Positions 45,180 through 54,459 of a stretch of 64,000 nucleotides of DNA are shown here, in pieces. The notes beneath the pieces were generated by a model. It was not told the DNA's origin. It saw only the letters and a list, made by a program, of their open reading frames with translations, and did no database searches. Location: assembly GCF_000968015.1 (NCBI RefSeq), contig NZ_LACH01000055.1:62001-126000 (forward strand), written 5' to 3'. The position numbers and the translations under genes were made by a program. The stretch is from Pseudomonas fluorescens. GTDB lineage: Bacteria > Pseudomonadota > Gammaproteobacteria > Pseudomonadales > Pseudomonadaceae. Position 1 is the first letter of the stretch, and every line of letters begins with the position of its first letter.

Positions 45180-46280
45180 ATGAACCCGAAAGTCGGTTTA
45201 CAGCTAGTCCTTGCCTCACTGTTGAGTACAAGCATCCTCTGCACCGAGGCCGCTGAGCCCCAGATGAATATCTACAGCTGGTACGACTTTATCGCACCGG
45301 ATGCGACGAAAAATTTTCACGAAGAAACCGGCATCAACGCGACGTATGACTCGTTCGACAACAGCGATGTCATGCAAAGTAAAGTCATGGCCGGTCGTAG
45401 CGGCTATGACGTGGTGATTGCTACCGATTGGCTGTTGCCGAACCTGATAAAGGCCGGTGTCATCAAGGAAATAGACCGGGCGCAATTGTCCAATTATCAC
45501 CATCTCAACCCGGATATCCTTGCCAAGTTACAAGCTAACGATCCGGGTAATCGATACGCCATTCCGTATATGTGGGCTACCACCGGGATTGGTTATGATG
45601 CGGACAAGGTCAAGTCGATCCTTGGCCCGGATGCTCCGGTCAACTCATGGGACCTGATTTTAAAGGAGGAGAACCTCGCCAAATTAAGCCAATGCGGCGT
45701 GGCCATGCTGGACGCACCGGGCGAGATTTTTCCGATCGTACTGCATTACCTTGGGCTGCCCTATAACAGTCAGAATCCTGAGGACTTCCGCAAAGTCGAG
45801 GCGCTGTTGTTGAAGCTGCGCCCGTACGTCCGTTACTTCGACTCATCCAAATTCAGCGCTGACCTGGCCAATGGCGACGTCTGTGTTGTGCTCGGCTGGG
45901 CTGGCGGAGTGTTCGGGGCACAAGAGAGTTCCAGGCTTGCTGGTAACGGACGCAAGATTATCTATAGCATTCCTCGCGAAGGTGCTCCGTTTTGGGTGGA
46001 AAACCTTGTGCTGCTTAACGATTCCCCGAATCCAGTGGAAGGAATGGCCTTCATCAATTACATGCTACGCCCTGAGGTCATCGCCAAGTCCTCCAACTAC
46101 TTGGCCTATCCGAACGCCAACAAGGACGCTACCGCGCTGGTCGAGGAGAATATTCGCAATAATCCTGACGTTTATCCGTCGAAGCAGGTTTTGGACACTC
46201 TGTTCCCGCTGGAGCCGATCTCGCTGAAAATGGAACGTGTACGTACCCGTCTCTGGAGCAAGATCAGAACGGGCAGTTGA
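45180..46280 (+). CDS. Polyamine ABC transporter substrate-binding protein (PotF/SpuD-like), orphan
   Basis: A 366-residue periplasmic binding protein with signal peptide (VLASLLSTSILCTEA). MNIYSWYDFIAPDATKNFHE, SGYDVVIATDWLL, PYMWATTGIGYDADKV and a C-terminal PNANKDATALVEENI are PotF/SpuD features. The usual ATPase and permease genes are absent, so it must share a transporter encoded elsewhere or act as a sensor. It follows the amidase gene in the same direction. Confidence 0.9.
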   Translation: MNPKVGLQLVLASLLSTSILCTEAAEPQMNIYSWYDFIAPDATKNFHEETGINATYDSFDNSDVMQSKVMAGRSGYDVVIATDWLLPNLIKAGVIKEIDRAQLSNYHHLNPDILAKLQANDPGNRYAIPYMWATTGIGYDADKVKSILGPDAPVNSWDLILKEENLAKLSQCGVAMLDAPGEIFPIVLHYLGLPYNSQNPEDFRKVEALLLKLRPYVRYFDSSKFSADLANGDVCVVLGWAGGVFGAQESSRLAGNGRKIIYSIPREGAPFWVENLVLLNDSPNPVEGMAFINYMLRPEVIAKSSNYLAYPNANKDATALVEENIRNNPDVYPSKQVLDTLFPLEPISLKMERVRTRLWSKIRTGS

Positions 46281-46365
46281 TCGTTTCTGCAGAAGGACGA
46301 TCAGGGGGCGTTACTCGCACTGCACTGGAGATCCGCAGACGTGAGTTGACGCCCGCCGATCCTGT

Positions 46366-47289
46366 TCATTCGCGCGTAGATTCCGGTTCTTCCAGGTGAT
46401 CGATGTGCTTGAAGCGCTCGACCAAAAAATCGATCAGGCTGCGTACCCGCGCCGACAGGTGCAGCTGTTGCGGATACACGGCGTAGACATCGGCGCGGGT
46501 GGGGGTCTGATCCTCCAGCACCAGGCGCAAGCGGCCACTGCGCACGTAACGGGCGATGTCCCATTCGGCCCGCAGCAGAATGCCGTAACCTTCCAGCGCC
46601 CAGTTCAGGGCCACTTCACCGTCGTTGCAGCCTAATGCGCCGCGCACTTTGACGTTTTGCGTGCGCCCACCGTTGGTGAAGCTCCACACGCCATAGGGCG
46701 TTTCGTTTTGCCGCAGGAAGATGCAGTTGTGTTGCTGTAAATCCGCCAGGCGTTGGGGCACGCCATGCTTTTCCAGGTACAGCGGCGAGGCGCATAACAG
46801 ACGGCGATTGGAGGCGATCTTTCGGGCATGGAAGGCGGCGTCCGGCAGCGTGCCGAAACGAATACCCAGGTCAAAGCCATGCGTCGTCAGGTCGAGTGGG
46901 TGATCGCTGATTTCGAGCTGTATTTCCACCTCCGGGTACTGCGCGAAGAACGCGCCCAGGGCAGGGCCGATATAGCGCCGACCGAACCCCAGCGAGGCGT
47001 TGACGCGAATCAGGCCTTTAGGGGTTGCCCGACTGCTGCTGATCAACTGCTCGACCTCATCGATCTGCGTCAGGATGCGCGCTGCATGGGAAAAATACAG
47101 TTCACCTTCCGAGGTCAGGCTCATCGAGCGCGTGGTGCGGTTGACCAGGCGTATGCCCAGCCGTGCTTCCAGCGCGGTCAGGCGTTTGCTCACCGCCGGC
47201 GGTGTGACGCCCAGCTCGCGAGCCGTCGCCGCCAGGCTGCCTTTGTTGGCCAGCAGGTAGAAAAAAGACAAATCCAGGGTTTGGCTCAT
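46366..47289 (-). CDS. LysR-family regulator of tartrate genes (probable)
   Basis: A 307-residue LysR protein of the DmlR/YafC type: FFYLLANKGSLAATARELGV, TPPAVSKRLTALEARLGIRL then VNRTTRSMSLTSEGE. It is divergent from the tartrate dehydrogenase-like gene at 47427, with a long inverted repeat in the shared promoter, so it probably activates that gene and dctA. DmlR-like regulators in other bacteria control malate/tartrate dehydrogenases. Confidence 0.9.
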   Translation of the reverse strand: MSQTLDLSFFYLLANKGSLAATARELGVTPPAVSKRLTALEARLGIRLVNRTTRSMSLTSEGELYFSHAARILTQIDEVEQLISSSRATPKGLIRVNASLGFGRRYIGPALGAFFAQYPEVEIQLEISDHPLDLTTHGFDLGIRFGTLPDAAFHARKIASNRRLLCASPLYLEKHGVPQRLADLQQHNCIFLRQNETPYGVWSFTNGGRTQNVKVRGALGCNDGEVALNWALEGYGILLRAEWDIARYVRSGRLRLVLEDQTPTRADVYAVYPQQLHLSARVRSLIDFLVERFKHIDHLEEPESTRE

Positions 47290-47307
47290 TGGTAACTCAA
47301 ATTCATC

Positions 47308-47352
47308 TATGTAGTGATTTGGAGTAACTCACGCTCATTTGTTCACTACATA
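47308..47352. promoter_or_regulatory. Inverted repeat operator in LysR/dehydrogenase promoter
   Basis: TATGTAGTGA at 47308-47317 is matched by TCACTACATA at 47343-47352. A second dyad (GGAGTA at 47321-47326, TACTCC at 47353-47358) is interleaved. The site sits between the lysR start and ATG 47427 and is a good candidate LysR recognition/activation site. Confidence 0.65.
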
Positions 47353-47426
47353 TACTCCGCTCACACCCTGATTGAACACCCCCGTTCGACAGGCACAACA
47401 AGAACGTGACGAGAGTGGAGTCAACA

Positions 47427-48482
47427 ATGAGTGCATACAAAATTGCTGCGGTTCCAGGTGATGGTATCGGTGTTGAAGTGATCGCCGCAGGCGTCGAGGT
47501 GCTGCAAGCCTTATCGAAGAAATCCGGTTTCGAACTGAATTTCAAACACTTCGACTGGAATTCGGACAACTACCTGAAAAACGGCTACTACATCCCGGAA
47601 GGTGGCCTGGAAGAGCTGAAAACCTTCGACGCCATTTTCTTCGGCGCTGTCGGTGCGCTCAACGTACCGGATCACATTTCGCTGTGGGGCTTGCGTCTGC
47701 CGATCTGCCAGGGCTTCGACCAGTACGCCAACGTGCGTCCGGCTCGCGTACTGCCAGGGGTAAAAAGCCCACTGCTCAATGGTGATCAGATCGATTGGGT
47801 CGTGGTGCGTGAAAACTCCGAGGGCGAGTACTCCGGCAACGGCGGTCGTGTTCACCGGGGGCTGCCCGAAGAAGTCGCCACCGAGGTGTCAGTGTTCACC
47901 CGTGCCGGGGTCGAGCGCATTCACCGTTTCGCCTTCGAACTGGCGCAAAGCCGTCCACGCAAACACCTGACCATGGTCACCAAATCCAACGCCCAGCGTC
48001 ATGGCATGGTGCTGTGGGACGAGATCTTCTATGAAGTCGCCAAGGACTTCCCGGATGTGAAGATCGACAAGGAACTGGTCGACGCGGTGACCACGCGCAT
48101 GGTGCTCAAACCGTCGACGCTGGACGTGATCGTCGCCACCAACCTGCACGCCGACATCCTGTCCGATCTGGCCGCCGCGTTGTCCGGCAGCCTGGGCATC
48201 GCGCCGACCGCCAACCTGAACCCCTCACGCAAATTTCCCTCGATGTTCGAACCGATCCATGGCTCGGCCTTCGACATCACCGGCAAAGGCGTCGCCAACC
48301 CGATTGCGACGTTCTGGACGGCAGCAATGATGCTCGAGCACCTGGGTGAAGCGGCCGCGGCGAAACACTTGATGTCGGCCATCGAGGCAGTGACCGAAAG
48401 CGGTCTGCATACCCCGGATCTGGGCGGCACGGCCACCACTCGCCAGATCACTGATGCGGTCATCGAATTGATCAAACGCTGA
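47427..48482 (+). CDS. ttuC: Tartrate dehydrogenase / D-malate dehydrogenase (decarboxylating), TtuC/DmlA-like
   Basis: A 351-residue NAD-dependent beta-decarboxylating dehydrogenase. The isopropylmalate-dehydrogenase fold is seen in AAVPGDGIGVEVIAAGVEV, SLWGLRLPICQGFDQYANVRPARV (in part LRLPICQGFDQYANVRP), VVRENSEGEYSGNGG and NLHADILSDLAAALSGSLG. LPICQGFDQYANVRP is characteristic of the tartrate/malate branch rather than LeuB. It oxidises tartrate or D-malate. ATG 47427 follows GTGGAG. It is 87 bases before dctA. Confidence 0.92.
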   Translation: MSAYKIAAVPGDGIGVEVIAAGVEVLQALSKKSGFELNFKHFDWNSDNYLKNGYYIPEGGLEELKTFDAIFFGAVGALNVPDHISLWGLRLPICQGFDQYANVRPARVLPGVKSPLLNGDQIDWVVVRENSEGEYSGNGGRVHRGLPEEVATEVSVFTRAGVERIHRFAFELAQSRPRKHLTMVTKSNAQRHGMVLWDEIFYEVAKDFPDVKIDKELVDAVTTRMVLKPSTLDVIVATNLHADILSDLAAALSGSLGIAPTANLNPSRKFPSMFEPIHGSAFDITGKGVANPIATFWTAAMMLEHLGEAAAAKHLMSAIEAVTESGLHTPDLGGTATTRQITDAVIELIKR

Positions 48483-48500
48483 TTCAAGCGGCGGCACAAC

Positions 48501-48534
48501 GCCAAGGGGCTGATCACCGGTCAGACCCCTTGGC
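48501..48534. repeat. Strong hairpin between tartrate dehydrogenase and dctA
   Basis: GCCAAGGGGCTGA pairs with TCAGACCCCTTGGC (one bulged A) around TCACCGG. It is followed by ATTTCC rather than a full T-run, so it may partly attenuate read-through into dctA or stabilise the upstream message. Confidence 0.65.
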
Positions 48535-48569
48535 ATTTCCTGACAACAATAAAAAATCAGGGCCCTGTC

Positions 48570-49922
48570 ATGAAAAGAATATTCGGCAAACTTTACGTCC
48601 AAGTGCTCATCGCCGTGATCCTCGGCGCCATCGTCGGGGTGTTTGTGCCCGAATCCGCAACAGCGCTCAAACCCTTGGGCGACGCGTTCATCAAACTGAT
48701 CAAAATGCTCCTCGCCCCGGTGATTTTCCTGACGGTGGTCACGGGCATTGCACGCATGGAGAACATGAAAGAGCTGGGGCGCGTCGGCTTTCGGGCGCTG
48801 ATCTATTTCGAAGTGGTGTCCACCCTGGCGCTGGTCGTCGGTCTGGTGGTGGTCGATGTGTTCAAACCCGGCGCCGGCATGAACATCGATGTCGCCACGC
48901 TGGATACGTCCAGCCTGGCCACCTACACCAGCGCCGTGAAGCACGCGTCGTTCATGGACTTTGTGATGAACATCATCCCCGACACCATCGTGGATGCCTT
49001 CGCCAAGGGTAACGTGCTGCAAATATTGTTGTTTTCCATTCTGCTGGGCATTGCCCTGGCGCATGTCGGACCTCGCGCCAAGGTGTTCGTCGACACATTG
49101 GACAGCCTGATGCAGGGCATGTTTCGCATCGTCAACATGGTCATGCGTCTGGCACCCATCGGCGCCTTCGGGGCGATTGCCTTCACCATTGGCAAATACG
49201 GTTTTGGCTCGCTGTTCTCACTCGGCAAGCTGATGGCCTGTGTCTACCTGACCTGTGCTGTGTTCGTGATTTTTGTACTGGGCCCGATCTGCCGCTACAG
49301 CGGTTTCAGCCTGTGGAAGTTTCTGAAATTCATCAAGGAAGAACTGTTCACGGTCCTCGGCACCAGCTCTTCGGAATCGGTACTGCCGCAGATGATTTCC
49401 AAGATGGAAAAGGCCGGCGTTTCCAAACCTGTCGCGGGCCTGATCATTCCTTCGGGCCTGACCTTCAACCCGGACGGGCAGGCGATCTACTACACCATCG
49501 CCGCCATCTTCATCGCACAGGCCACGAACACACCGCTGACCCTGACGGATCAGTTGATCGTCCTGGCCGTGCTGATGTTTACCTCCAAGGGATCTGCTGG
49601 GGTCACCGGCTCGGGATTCATCATTCTGGCGGCGACGTTATCGTCCCTCGGCACCATTCCGGTGGCGGGCATGGTGCTGCTGTTGGGCGTCGACCGGTTC
49701 ATGTCGGAAGCGCGTGCGATCACCAACACCATCGGCAATGGCGTCGGGACAATGGCCATTGCCAAATGGGTCGGGGCGCTGGACACCGTGAAAATGCACA
49801 AGGCGTTGAATGGTGAGGTCGAAGGGGAGAAACCCGCGACGGCTCAGGCAGAGGTTATCGCTGCTCATTCAGCGCTGGGCGCTCGCGTGCTGCCAAACCG
49901 CCCAGAAGCCTCTCAGGCATAA
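48570..49922 (+). CDS. dctA: C4-dicarboxylate:H+ symporter DctA
   Basis: A 450-residue inner-membrane DAACS-family transporter. KLYVQVLIAVILGAIVGVFV, LIKMLLAPVIFLTVVTGIA, TSSSESVLPQMISKME (the re-entrant serine-rich hairpin) and FNPDGQAIYYTIAAIFIAQA are diagnostic. It imports succinate, malate, fumarate and possibly tartrate; placed after the tartrate dehydrogenase it is probably the tartrate-dedicated paralogue. Confidence 0.95.
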   Translation: MKRIFGKLYVQVLIAVILGAIVGVFVPESATALKPLGDAFIKLIKMLLAPVIFLTVVTGIARMENMKELGRVGFRALIYFEVVSTLALVVGLVVVDVFKPGAGMNIDVATLDTSSLATYTSAVKHASFMDFVMNIIPDTIVDAFAKGNVLQILLFSILLGIALAHVGPRAKVFVDTLDSLMQGMFRIVNMVMRLAPIGAFGAIAFTIGKYGFGSLFSLGKLMACVYLTCAVFVIFVLGPICRYSGFSLWKFLKFIKEELFTVLGTSSSESVLPQMISKMEKAGVSKPVAGLIIPSGLTFNPDGQAIYYTIAAIFIAQATNTPLTLTDQLIVLAVLMFTSKGSAGVTGSGFIILAATLSSLGTIPVAGMVLLLGVDRFMSEARAITNTIGNGVGTMAIAKWVGALDTVKMHKALNGEVEGEKPATAQAEVIAAHSALGARVLPNRPEASQA

Positions 49923-49930
49923 GCTGTGAG

Positions 49931-49958
49931 GCGCTGAACAGTGCGATGTTCAGCGCCC
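49931..49958. terminator. Hairpin between convergent dctA and adenosine-specific kinase genes
   Basis: GGCGCTGAAC / GTTCAGCGCC, perfect 10 bp, loop of eight, eight bases past the dctA stop. A T-run is lacking, so this is a probable but not textbook terminator. Confidence 0.6.
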
Positions 49959-49976
49959 GCTTGTAACGCAAGGTGC

Positions 49977-50462
49977 TCAAAGTTTGTAGCCGATCTGCCG
50001 CAACAGGTTCTTGCGCCACAGGATGTCTTCCTCGCCTTCAATGTCACGGGCACAGAAGCCATCCACCACGCCCAGAATCGCTCGCCCTTGATCCGTCTCG
50101 GCAAGAATCACTTCAGTCGGGTTGGCCGTTGCACAAAAAATGCGGCACACCTCCGGGACCATTTTGACGGCGTTCAACACGTTTACGGGATAGAAGCCAT
50201 CGTCGAGGAAAATGATGAAGCTATGGCCTGCTCTGATGGCTTGGGCATTGCTGCGGGCCAGTTCGATCATGGCGGTATCGGTGCCGGACCAGCGCACCAG
50301 GCATTTACCGGAGGCTTCGCAAAACGCCACGCCAAAGCGGATACCTGGCACGGCATTGACCAACGCTTCGTGGATGTCCTCGACGGACTTGATGAAGTGG
50401 GTCTGACCGAAAATGAAGTTTGTCGCTTCCGGCTTGTCGATTTTCAACGTGATGAGTTGCAT
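49977..50462 (-). CDS. Adenosine-specific kinase (PF04008)
   Basis: A 161-residue protein matching the small archaeal/bacterial 'adenosine-specific kinase' family along its length: NFIFGQTHFIKSVEDIHEAL, GIRFGVAFCEASGKCLVRWSG, GHSFIIFL, INAVKMVPEVCRIFCATANP-type (here LNAVKMVPEVCRIFCATANP) and VEVILAE-like (PTEVILAETDQGRAILGVVDG). Named from structural evidence of AMP/adenosine binding; the physiological role is open. ATG 50462 has GGAGGTG upstream. Confidence 0.9.
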   Translation of the reverse strand: MQLITLKIDKPEATNFIFGQTHFIKSVEDIHEALVNAVPGIRFGVAFCEASGKCLVRWSGTDTAMIELARSNAQAIRAGHSFIIFLDDGFYPVNVLNAVKMVPEVCRIFCATANPTEVILAETDQGRAILGVVDGFCARDIEGEEDILWRKNLLRQIGYKL

Positions 50463-50647
50463 CTCAAACACCTCCTTTCACGATGTGGCTACCAGGGGCT
50501 GGCAACACCTCAAGCATAGCTACCCATGGGGTTTGTGATCGCCGCCGCTTATGCTACTTGAACTTACAAAAGTCCCCGGTGCTGACACAGTGCAGATACA
50601 TCAGTGCGCTTTCATGGGCCAATCCCACACGCATAGAGAGATTTGCC

Positions 50648-50848
50648 ATGTACCGCAAACTGCAGCATGTCGCGAAGTTCCTCAGCCAGAGCGCGCGTTT
50701 AATGGTTGGTGTTCCCGATTACGATAACTACGTTGCGCAAATGGCGCTCAATCATCCCGGCGAGCCGGTCATGAGCTATTCGGCGTTTTTCCGTGAGCGT
50801 CAGGAGGCCCGCTTCGGCCGTGGGAAATGCAATACCCGTTGCTGCTAG
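50648..50848 (+). CDS. YbdD/YjiX family protein without CstA
   Basis: A 66-residue cytoplasmic protein: MVGVPDYDNYVAQMALNHPG, then YSAFFRERQEARFG and a C-terminal CNTRCC, nearly identical in design to E. coli YbdD/YjiX. That family is normally encoded right after the CstA/BtsT peptide or pyruvate transporter and is needed for its function. Here no cstA or btsT is adjacent; upstream is the adenosine-specific kinase in the opposite direction. The stop codon overlaps that of the next gene on the other strand by four bases. Confidence 0.9.
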   Translation: MYRKLQHVAKFLSQSARLMVGVPDYDNYVAQMALNHPGEPVMSYSAFFRERQEARFGRGKCNTRCC

Positions 50849-53800
50849 AACTTCGCATAGTTCAACGCATCGACAATGGCCGAGCCGCCGATACCGGTCA
50901 GCGACAGCAACAGCGCCCTGATCAGCGGGTCTTCTGAGTAGCGTGAGAACGAGCCGGTATTGAACGTCGCGACCCGCTCGCGGATCATCTTGAACTTGGT
51001 GTAGCAAGGCGTTGTTTCGGGTGTTTGCAGCAGATAGGCATCGAGTCGTTGCAGTGCAAGCGTGCGGGACTTTTCCGCGGCACGTCGCAGCGACAGCGCG
51101 GAGACCAGCAGCACCAACGCCGTCAGCAGGTAGGAAATGATCAGGCTGGGCGGTGTCGGCCAGTTATCGAACAGACTGCTGCGCGACGCCAACAGGATCA
51201 ACAAGACCACGGTCGGCGCATAGATCAGACGGTTTACGGCCGAGGTGCGCTTGGCGATCAGCTGCAAATCTACCCACTCGTCGATGCACGGGTGCCGGAG
51301 CATGCCAAAGGTTTTCTTGTGCTCCAACTGCAAGGTGCCAGGCCAGATCGCATGATGTTCGCTGAGATGGCGGATGAACCGCGTCAGCAGCAGGTTGGCA
51401 TCCACCACCCAGAACACCAGCACCTGGAACGTCAGGGAGGGGATCAGCCAACTCAGCATCCACCACATCGATGCGCCGCGAACGGGCATGCCCTCCATGG
51501 GCCAGATGACAAACAGCACGCTGGTGACCACGACGTAAACCCACGTGGCGAGCATGGCCCGCAGCATTCGGGCGCCAAAGGAGCCGCAGACGCAGTGCTC
51601 ACCCCAGAAGCGTGCAATGACGATCATCTTGCGTCCGTCCGTGCAAGCGGCCTGTGCCGGTGCGCAGGACTTTGACCATTCGTCGCTGGCGGTCAGTAGG
51701 GGGAAGAAAATCTTCAGCAGGCAGTGCCCCAGTTCGTTGCACCAACGACGCAATGTCCAGCCTTTGCCCCGGCGAATCAAGCGTCGCACCTGTCCCCACA
51801 AGGTCATCTCGTATTTGCGCATGTGCAGGCGCAAATGGTACGTGGCTTCGATATCGGTCCGGTTGATGCGCAGGTTGCGCCAGCCCCAGGCCAACGCCGA
51901 GAGCGAGATCAGCACGGCCAGCAGCCGCAGTGCCACGGTGGGCCAGGCACTGATGCCTTCAAACAGGAACATCGGCTCGCCCAGTCCGTTGTCCGTTAAT
52001 GTGCTGCGCATCTGGTACGCCAGCATCAGCGCGAGGATGAACATGACGAGAGGGACCACGATGTACCACGCCCGGGAGTCGTATAACCCCGTGTCCATGC
52101 TGGCTGTCGAGTCCTTGGCCATCGCCTGTTGCCTGGCGGAGCGCCGGGTCAGGTTCGACGAGATGATCCCGAGCAATATCAGCACGAACGTGAACCAGAG
52201 AAACTCCGCATGCCAGAACCGCGTGGCGATGAATGCGCAGGCCGCTGCCACCATAAATAGCGTCATCGGTACGCCGCGAACCCAGGCCAGCCGTGCGTCA
52301 TGGTTATCTTTCGGGCCCTCTATGCGCCACCAGACGATGAACCCGGCGAGTATCAGCAAGGTGATCGTCAGTGGCCCGGCCCAGAAAAATGATTGGGCTT
52401 GCTTGAAGCGGTCGCGGATGGATTTGGAGGGTTCAGGGTAGGGCGGTGGCGAGGGGTCTTGAAGGCAGCGCAGCGCCATCAAATCGTGTGGACGTACGCC
52501 TCGTTCCGACTGCGATTGGGTCGGTGCCTCGCAGCTAGCCGGGCGTGAGGCGGTCAGCCGGCTCGCCAGGGGAATGAAGCCGCTGATCCCCACTTCATAG
52601 ATGCCCGGCGAGAGCAGCTCCGATTTGGAATAGTCGAATTTCGCGCGCTTGGCGTCGAAGGATTGTGGCGCCAGTGCCGCCAGCACCGAGATGAACACCG
52701 CACTTTGCAGGCTGTCGCGAAATGGCGGCACGTCTTGTTGCAGGGCGCGGGTCAGGGTGAGTCCGTAGGGGGCAGCGAGTATCAGGTTGCGCGTGGTTTG
52801 GGCCTGGCCCCGTTGCAACATGCGGGCATCGAGGTCGGTGGAAAAGTACAGTTTGTACGGCATCCGGCTCTTCAGCGCTTGCAGCACCAGGAGCTTGTCG
52901 TAGGCATCGACGCCCAGTACGCCAATCGCGCCGATGCCGCTTTCGCCGTTGCGTCGATAGGCTGCGTCCTCGTTGGCGATATGGTCGGCGAGGCGCCGCA
53001 GGTAGTCGAGCTGGGAGTTGCCGTCGGATTTCTCCAGCGGACTGAGATCAAGTTGGGTGGGGTCTTTGTTTTTACCGGGATCGGTACTGGGGCTTTTTTC
53101 GTTGCTCGCGGACTCTTCCGGGAGGCGTCCGTCCAAACCGCGTAGATAGCTGAAGCGCAAAATCCACTGATCGACCACGTCCCTGTGGTTTTTTTCGTCG
53201 CTGCCCAGGCGGGCATCCTGGGCCACCTGTGACTTGAAACTTTCGATCAGCGCGCGGCTGTAGAAACTGTCCCACTCGGAAATCAACGCGATGCGATGAC
53301 CGCTGCGGCGAAGGTCGCGGGTACACGGTGAGCCGATCCGTTGCAGCTTGCCTTCGCTGCAACGCACGCCCGTGGCCGGGTCCACGCGGCGCAACTTCAG
53401 CTCCTCAAGCATCAGTTGCGTCATGGTGCCGTCGTCGCTGACGGTGCGCAGCAGCTTCATGGGTTGTCTGTTCGCCAGCGGCGGCGACAGCTTCTGGTAC
53501 CCGCGATCCAGCGTCTCGTTATCGGCCGTGGCCAGGGGTGAGTAGATTTCGACCTTCGGCGTGGCCTGGCCGATGTCCTGGTCCTGGAACATGTCGCGCA
53601 GGACAGTTGAGGTAGAAGGGCCGATGACCTTCAGGACAGCCGTGTCGGGTGGCCCGGAACACGGTTTTGGAGCGCACGCCACAGCGGTTTTATTTTTCAG
53701 GGTCTCGCGTAACGTTTCGAGTGATTGCAGCGGCGTTGAGCCAAGTGCGTCCTGCTTGAACCAGAACACGATCGTTCGCTCAGGCGGTGGTGGCGACCCT

Positions 53801-54333
53801 TCAAGGGCTGTCGGCGGATCGAAGGGGTTGGAGACGAACACTTCGTAGGGTGCGTCGACGAAACCGGTTTTCTGCGGGGTATCCAGCGACAGGTTGGCGG
53901 CGAGTCTCAAGCAATGGATGTACTGCTCCTGATCCGGCACCCGGTGGGAATTCTTGAACCCTGCCAGCAGCGCATAACGAATGCGCCGGCGCCGTTCGAC
54001 TTCATCGGCGTAAGGGCCGCCTTCGACCAGCGCCACCATGATGTCGGGCGCCGGTTTGTCTCCGGACAGGGGAGAAACATCCGGGCTGCAAACATGCTCG
54101 GCATCCGGGTTCTTGCTGTCCGTGAGCTTCTTGCGATAACGCTCGACCGCGTCAAAAGGGTCTTGCCATAACCGGGCTTCGATGGGCAGTTGTGCCTGGA
54201 ACTGTGCACCGATCGGCCGCGGTTCCAGGAACGGTTCGCGGTTGAGGGCGAACATCGATATCACCAGACTCAGGATGACCGCACTGCCTGGCAGCCAGAA
54301 GGCCAGGTTAGTGCCAGAACCCTTGTTGTCCAT
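50845..54333 (-). CDS. Unrecognised 1162-residue membrane protein with large N-terminal extracytoplasmic part
   Basis: I do not recognise this protein. One N-terminal helix (about 13-30) precedes some 630 hydrophilic residues, probably periplasmic. Within it, IGVLGVDAYDKLLVLQALKS and YKLYFSTDLDARM look like a type-1 periplasmic-binding-protein or receptor-like fold (ligand sensing), an inference from pattern only. From residue about 665, nine or so helices follow: FFWAGPLTITLLILAGFIVW, LWFTFVLILLGIIS, WYIVVPLVMFILALMLAY, TVALRLLAVLISLSALAWGW, and four more near the C-terminus. Two cysteine-rich loops appear (SCAPAQAAC, CVCGSFG). No kinase, cyclase or nuclease motif is visible. Divergent from the GlxA-type regulator. 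Confidence 0.75.
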   Translation of the reverse strand: MDNKGSGTNLAFWLPGSAVILSLVISMFALNREPFLEPRPIGAQFQAQLPIEARLWQDPFDAVERYRKKLTDSKNPDAEHVCSPDVSPLSGDKPAPDIMVALVEGGPYADEVERRRRIRYALLAGFKNSHRVPDQEQYIHCLRLAANLSLDTPQKTGFVDAPYEVFVSNPFDPPTALEGSPPPPERTIVFWFKQDALGSTPLQSLETLRETLKNKTAVACAPKPCSGPPDTAVLKVIGPSTSTVLRDMFQDQDIGQATPKVEIYSPLATADNETLDRGYQKLSPPLANRQPMKLLRTVSDDGTMTQLMLEELKLRRVDPATGVRCSEGKLQRIGSPCTRDLRRSGHRIALISEWDSFYSRALIESFKSQVAQDARLGSDEKNHRDVVDQWILRFSYLRGLDGRLPEESASNEKSPSTDPGKNKDPTQLDLSPLEKSDGNSQLDYLRRLADHIANEDAAYRRNGESGIGAIGVLGVDAYDKLLVLQALKSRMPYKLYFSTDLDARMLQRGQAQTTRNLILAAPYGLTLTRALQQDVPPFRDSLQSAVFISVLAALAPQSFDAKRAKFDYSKSELLSPGIYEVGISGFIPLASRLTASRPASCEAPTQSQSERGVRPHDLMALRCLQDPSPPPYPEPSKSIRDRFKQAQSFFWAGPLTITLLILAGFIVWWRIEGPKDNHDARLAWVRGVPMTLFMVAAACAFIATRFWHAEFLWFTFVLILLGIISSNLTRRSARQQAMAKDSTASMDTGLYDSRAWYIVVPLVMFILALMLAYQMRSTLTDNGLGEPMFLFEGISAWPTVALRLLAVLISLSALAWGWRNLRINRTDIEATYHLRLHMRKYEMTLWGQVRRLIRRGKGWTLRRWCNELGHCLLKIFFPLLTASDEWSKSCAPAQAACTDGRKMIVIARFWGEHCVCGSFGARMLRAMLATWVYVVVTSVLFVIWPMEGMPVRGASMWWMLSWLIPSLTFQVLVFWVVDANLLLTRFIRHLSEHHAIWPGTLQLEHKKTFGMLRHPCIDEWVDLQLIAKRTSAVNRLIYAPTVVLLILLASRSSLFDNWPTPPSLIISYLLTALVLLVSALSLRRAAEKSRTLALQRLDAYLLQTPETTPCYTKFKMIRERVATFNTGSFSRYSEDPLIRALLLSLTGIGGSAIVDALNYAKF

Positions 54334-54459
54334 GGCCTGTGCCTCTTGTTCTCGGCCAACTGATTACAGTTATTTATAGACCCATTAAGGGGGTTCAGTG
54401 CAAAGTCAGTGGCGGTAAAATCCGTCATGCCACCTTTAAGGTCAAAAGAAGCCGCCACC

